The translations under genes and the position numbers were made by a program. Positions 52,261 to 53,296 of a stretch of DNA of 53,296 bases are shown piece after piece (within the stretch, counting starts at the first letter, position 1; each line of letters begins with the position of its first letter). The notes under the pieces are model-generated. The model saw only the letters and a program-made list of their open reading frames with translations, was not told where the DNA came from and did not search any database. Source of the stretch: Actinomadura sp. 6K520 (GTDB lineage: Bacteria > Actinomycetota > Actinomycetes > Streptosporangiales > Streptosporangiaceae); NCBI RefSeq assembly GCF_004349245.1, contig NZ_SMLC01000037.1:1-53296 (forward strand), read 5' to 3'.

Positions 52261-52278
52261 CACATAGATGTGTCTATG
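52261..52278. promoter_or_regulatory. Probable TetR operator between thioesterase and TetR genes
   Basis: CACATAGATGTGTCTATG contains the perfect CATAGA-TGTG-TCTATG palindrome. It is 40 bp from the thioesterase start and 56 bp from the TetR start, so one dimer could repress both. A closely similar palindrome occurs at 51524-51543. Confidence 0.7.
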
Positions 52279-52333
52279 CTCACTCCGCCGATGCGGCCGT
52301 CCTCGCCATGGCGCCCGAACTACAATCGCTCCC

Positions 52334-53023
52334 GTGACTGAGCCCTCGTCCGCCCAGGGCGCGAAGCCGGAGGAACCGGCGGGCCGCGGTGTCACCGGCC
52401 CTCCGCTGAACGCGCGGGGCGCCCCGCTCAACCGGCGCGGTCTGGAGACGCGTGCCCGCGTGATCAGGACCGCGATCGCCATGCTCGCCGACAGCGAGCA
52501 CGGCGGCGAGGCCAGCGCCAACCTCGTCGCGAAACGCGCCGGGGTCACCTGGGGGACGGTCCAGCACCAGTTCGGCGGCGTCGACGGGCTCTGGGCCGCC
52601 GTCCTCGAAGAGCTGGCGAACCAGGGCGACATGCTGCCGTGGAAGGACATCGACGACGGGTCCGTCACCGAACGGATGAGCCGTATCGTTGACGCCCTCT
52701 GGTCGGGCCTCGACTCGCCCCCGGGCCGGGCGGTGGCGGCGCTGCGGAGCCTGCTTCCGCGCAACACGGCCGAGTTCACCGAGGCGTACCCGCGAACGGC
52801 CGAACAGCTCGGCCGCTGGGACCGCCGGTGGCGGCGCGCCTACGCGCGGGCGTTCCGCGGGCTCGTCGTGGACGCCTACCGGCTGGAGCGCGTGCGTCAC
52901 CTCCTGCCCGCGGCCGTCCGCGGCCTCTACCTGGAACAGCACCTGAGCACCTGGGCCGACATCGATGACGCGCGCGCCGTGCTGGCGGAGTCGATCGCCG
53001 GCTATCTCGAACCCCGCCACTGA
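52334..53023 (+). CDS. TetR-family regulator
   Basis: 229 aa, GTG start. HTH about 55-85 (ANLVAKRAGVTWGTVQHQFGG), with W in the recognition helix. C-terminal domain includes LPRNTAEFTEAYPRTAEQLGRWDRRWRRAYARAF. The roughly 35-residue Pro/Gly-rich N-terminal extension is long for the family. It lies divergent from the thioesterase and most likely represses it through the palindrome at 52261. An acyl-CoA ligand is a plausible inference from the target. Confidence 0.92.
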   Translation: MTEPSSAQGAKPEEPAGRGVTGPPLNARGAPLNRRGLETRARVIRTAIAMLADSEHGGEASANLVAKRAGVTWGTVQHQFGGVDGLWAAVLEELANQGDMLPWKDIDDGSVTERMSRIVDALWSGLDSPPGRAVAALRSLLPRNTAEFTEAYPRTAEQLGRWDRRWRRAYARAFRGLVVDAYRLERVRHLLPAAVRGLYLEQHLSTWADIDDARAVLAESIAGYLEPRH

Positions 53024-53267
53024 GGCGGTGCCAGGACCGGATGCCGTCCATCAGGTGCCGGGCGAGTGCGGTTCCGGCGCCCCCGCGTCGTCGCGGAACT
53101 TACGAATCTACAAAGTAAAGGGCGCGGGCCGTGGCCAAAGAGAACGCGATTCGTCACCGTGTACAGACTTGTTCCGTTCATCGAATGCAATCGGCATGCC
53201 CGAGGTGGGGTTCCGGGGTGCTGATCTAGCCTGACCTGGGAGGACGGGGACGTCGGCGGGGGGAATC

Positions 53268-53296
53268 GTGGCGGCCAGGGTGGGGCTGGGCTGCGT
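53268..53296 (+). CDS. Possible start of a gene that runs off the window
   Basis: GTG at 53268 with a GGGGG element just upstream opens a frame reading VAARVGLGC to the window edge. Nine codons cannot identify a protein. The 245 bp before it (53024-53267) are lower in GC around 53098-53190 and likely contain a promoter, but I see no clear gene. Confidence 0.25.

Overview
The window is chromosomal DNA of a high-GC, GTG-start-rich actinomycete. An F420-type luciferase-like oxidoreductase, a mycothiol-type maleylpyruvate isomerase family protein, a DUF574 methyltransferase, a CU044_5270-type protein next to its sigma factor, a MmyB-like XRE regulator and many ECF sigma factors point to Actinomycetia, most likely Streptosporangiales (Actinomadura-like). 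The genus is an inference. It reads as an accessory or adaptive part of the chromosome: many one- and two-gene regulator/effector units, five VOC proteins, five ECF sigma factors, and small gene fragments between intact genes.

Layout. 0-4.3 kb: end of an unknown gene, two VOC proteins and a large LuxR/NB-ARC regulator. 4.3-5.6 kb: a scar with a transposase fragment, the 3' half of a tRNA-Val with its terminator, and a LuxR remnant. 5.7-12.4 kb: NarL/DesK-type two-component system, secreted serine hydrolase, and an ABC transporter of ATPase plus FtsX permease. 12.4-14.5 kb: a chimeric pseudogene and a DUF1996 lipoprotein. 14.6-21.2 kb: two-domain VOC protein, F420-type oxidoreductase, methyltransferase, SDR with divergent XRE regulator, polysaccharide deacetylase with divergent MerR. 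21.3-25.9 kb: ECF41 sigma factor divergent from an MFS exporter, with matched ECF41 promoters facing both ways, then a second SnoaL-tailed sigma factor divergent from a maleylpyruvate isomerase-like protein. 26-27.3 kb: small membrane protein and a potassium channel.

27.5-33.4 kb looks like a monocarboxylate/pyruvate uptake locus. A DUF3311 protein is divergent from a MctP-like symporter whose stop codon overlaps an ECF sigma factor, which overlaps a small anti-sigma-like membrane protein. Facing them is a second overlapping operon: CstA, a small protein ending in Cys-Cys, and an ArsA/Get3-like ATPase. 33.5-35.7 kb: ArsR-rhodanese regulator and MFS exporter.

36.3-41.0 kb is a hemicellulose-degradation cluster: GH10 xylanase and feruloyl esterase in one operon, divergent from a GH62 arabinofuranosidase. 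The esterase and GH62 share a near-duplicate carbohydrate-binding module, and the promoter region holds a perfect LacI-type palindrome. 41-47.1 kb: SRPBCC protein, DUF574 methyltransferase overlapping a P450, ECF sigma factor with CU044_5270-type partner, TetR divergent from a MpaB-like oxygenase. 47.2-53.3 kb: MerR and quinone-oxidoreductase pair, ECF42/DGPF/VOC cluster, then a TetR divergent from a PaaI-like thioesterase with two copies of one operator-like palindrome.

The strongest candidates for a little-described system are the CstA/Cys-Cys protein/ArsA-like operon facing the MctP/sigma/anti-sigma operon, and the bidirectional ECF41 promoter pair. Family names rest on motif recognition by eye, not database searches.
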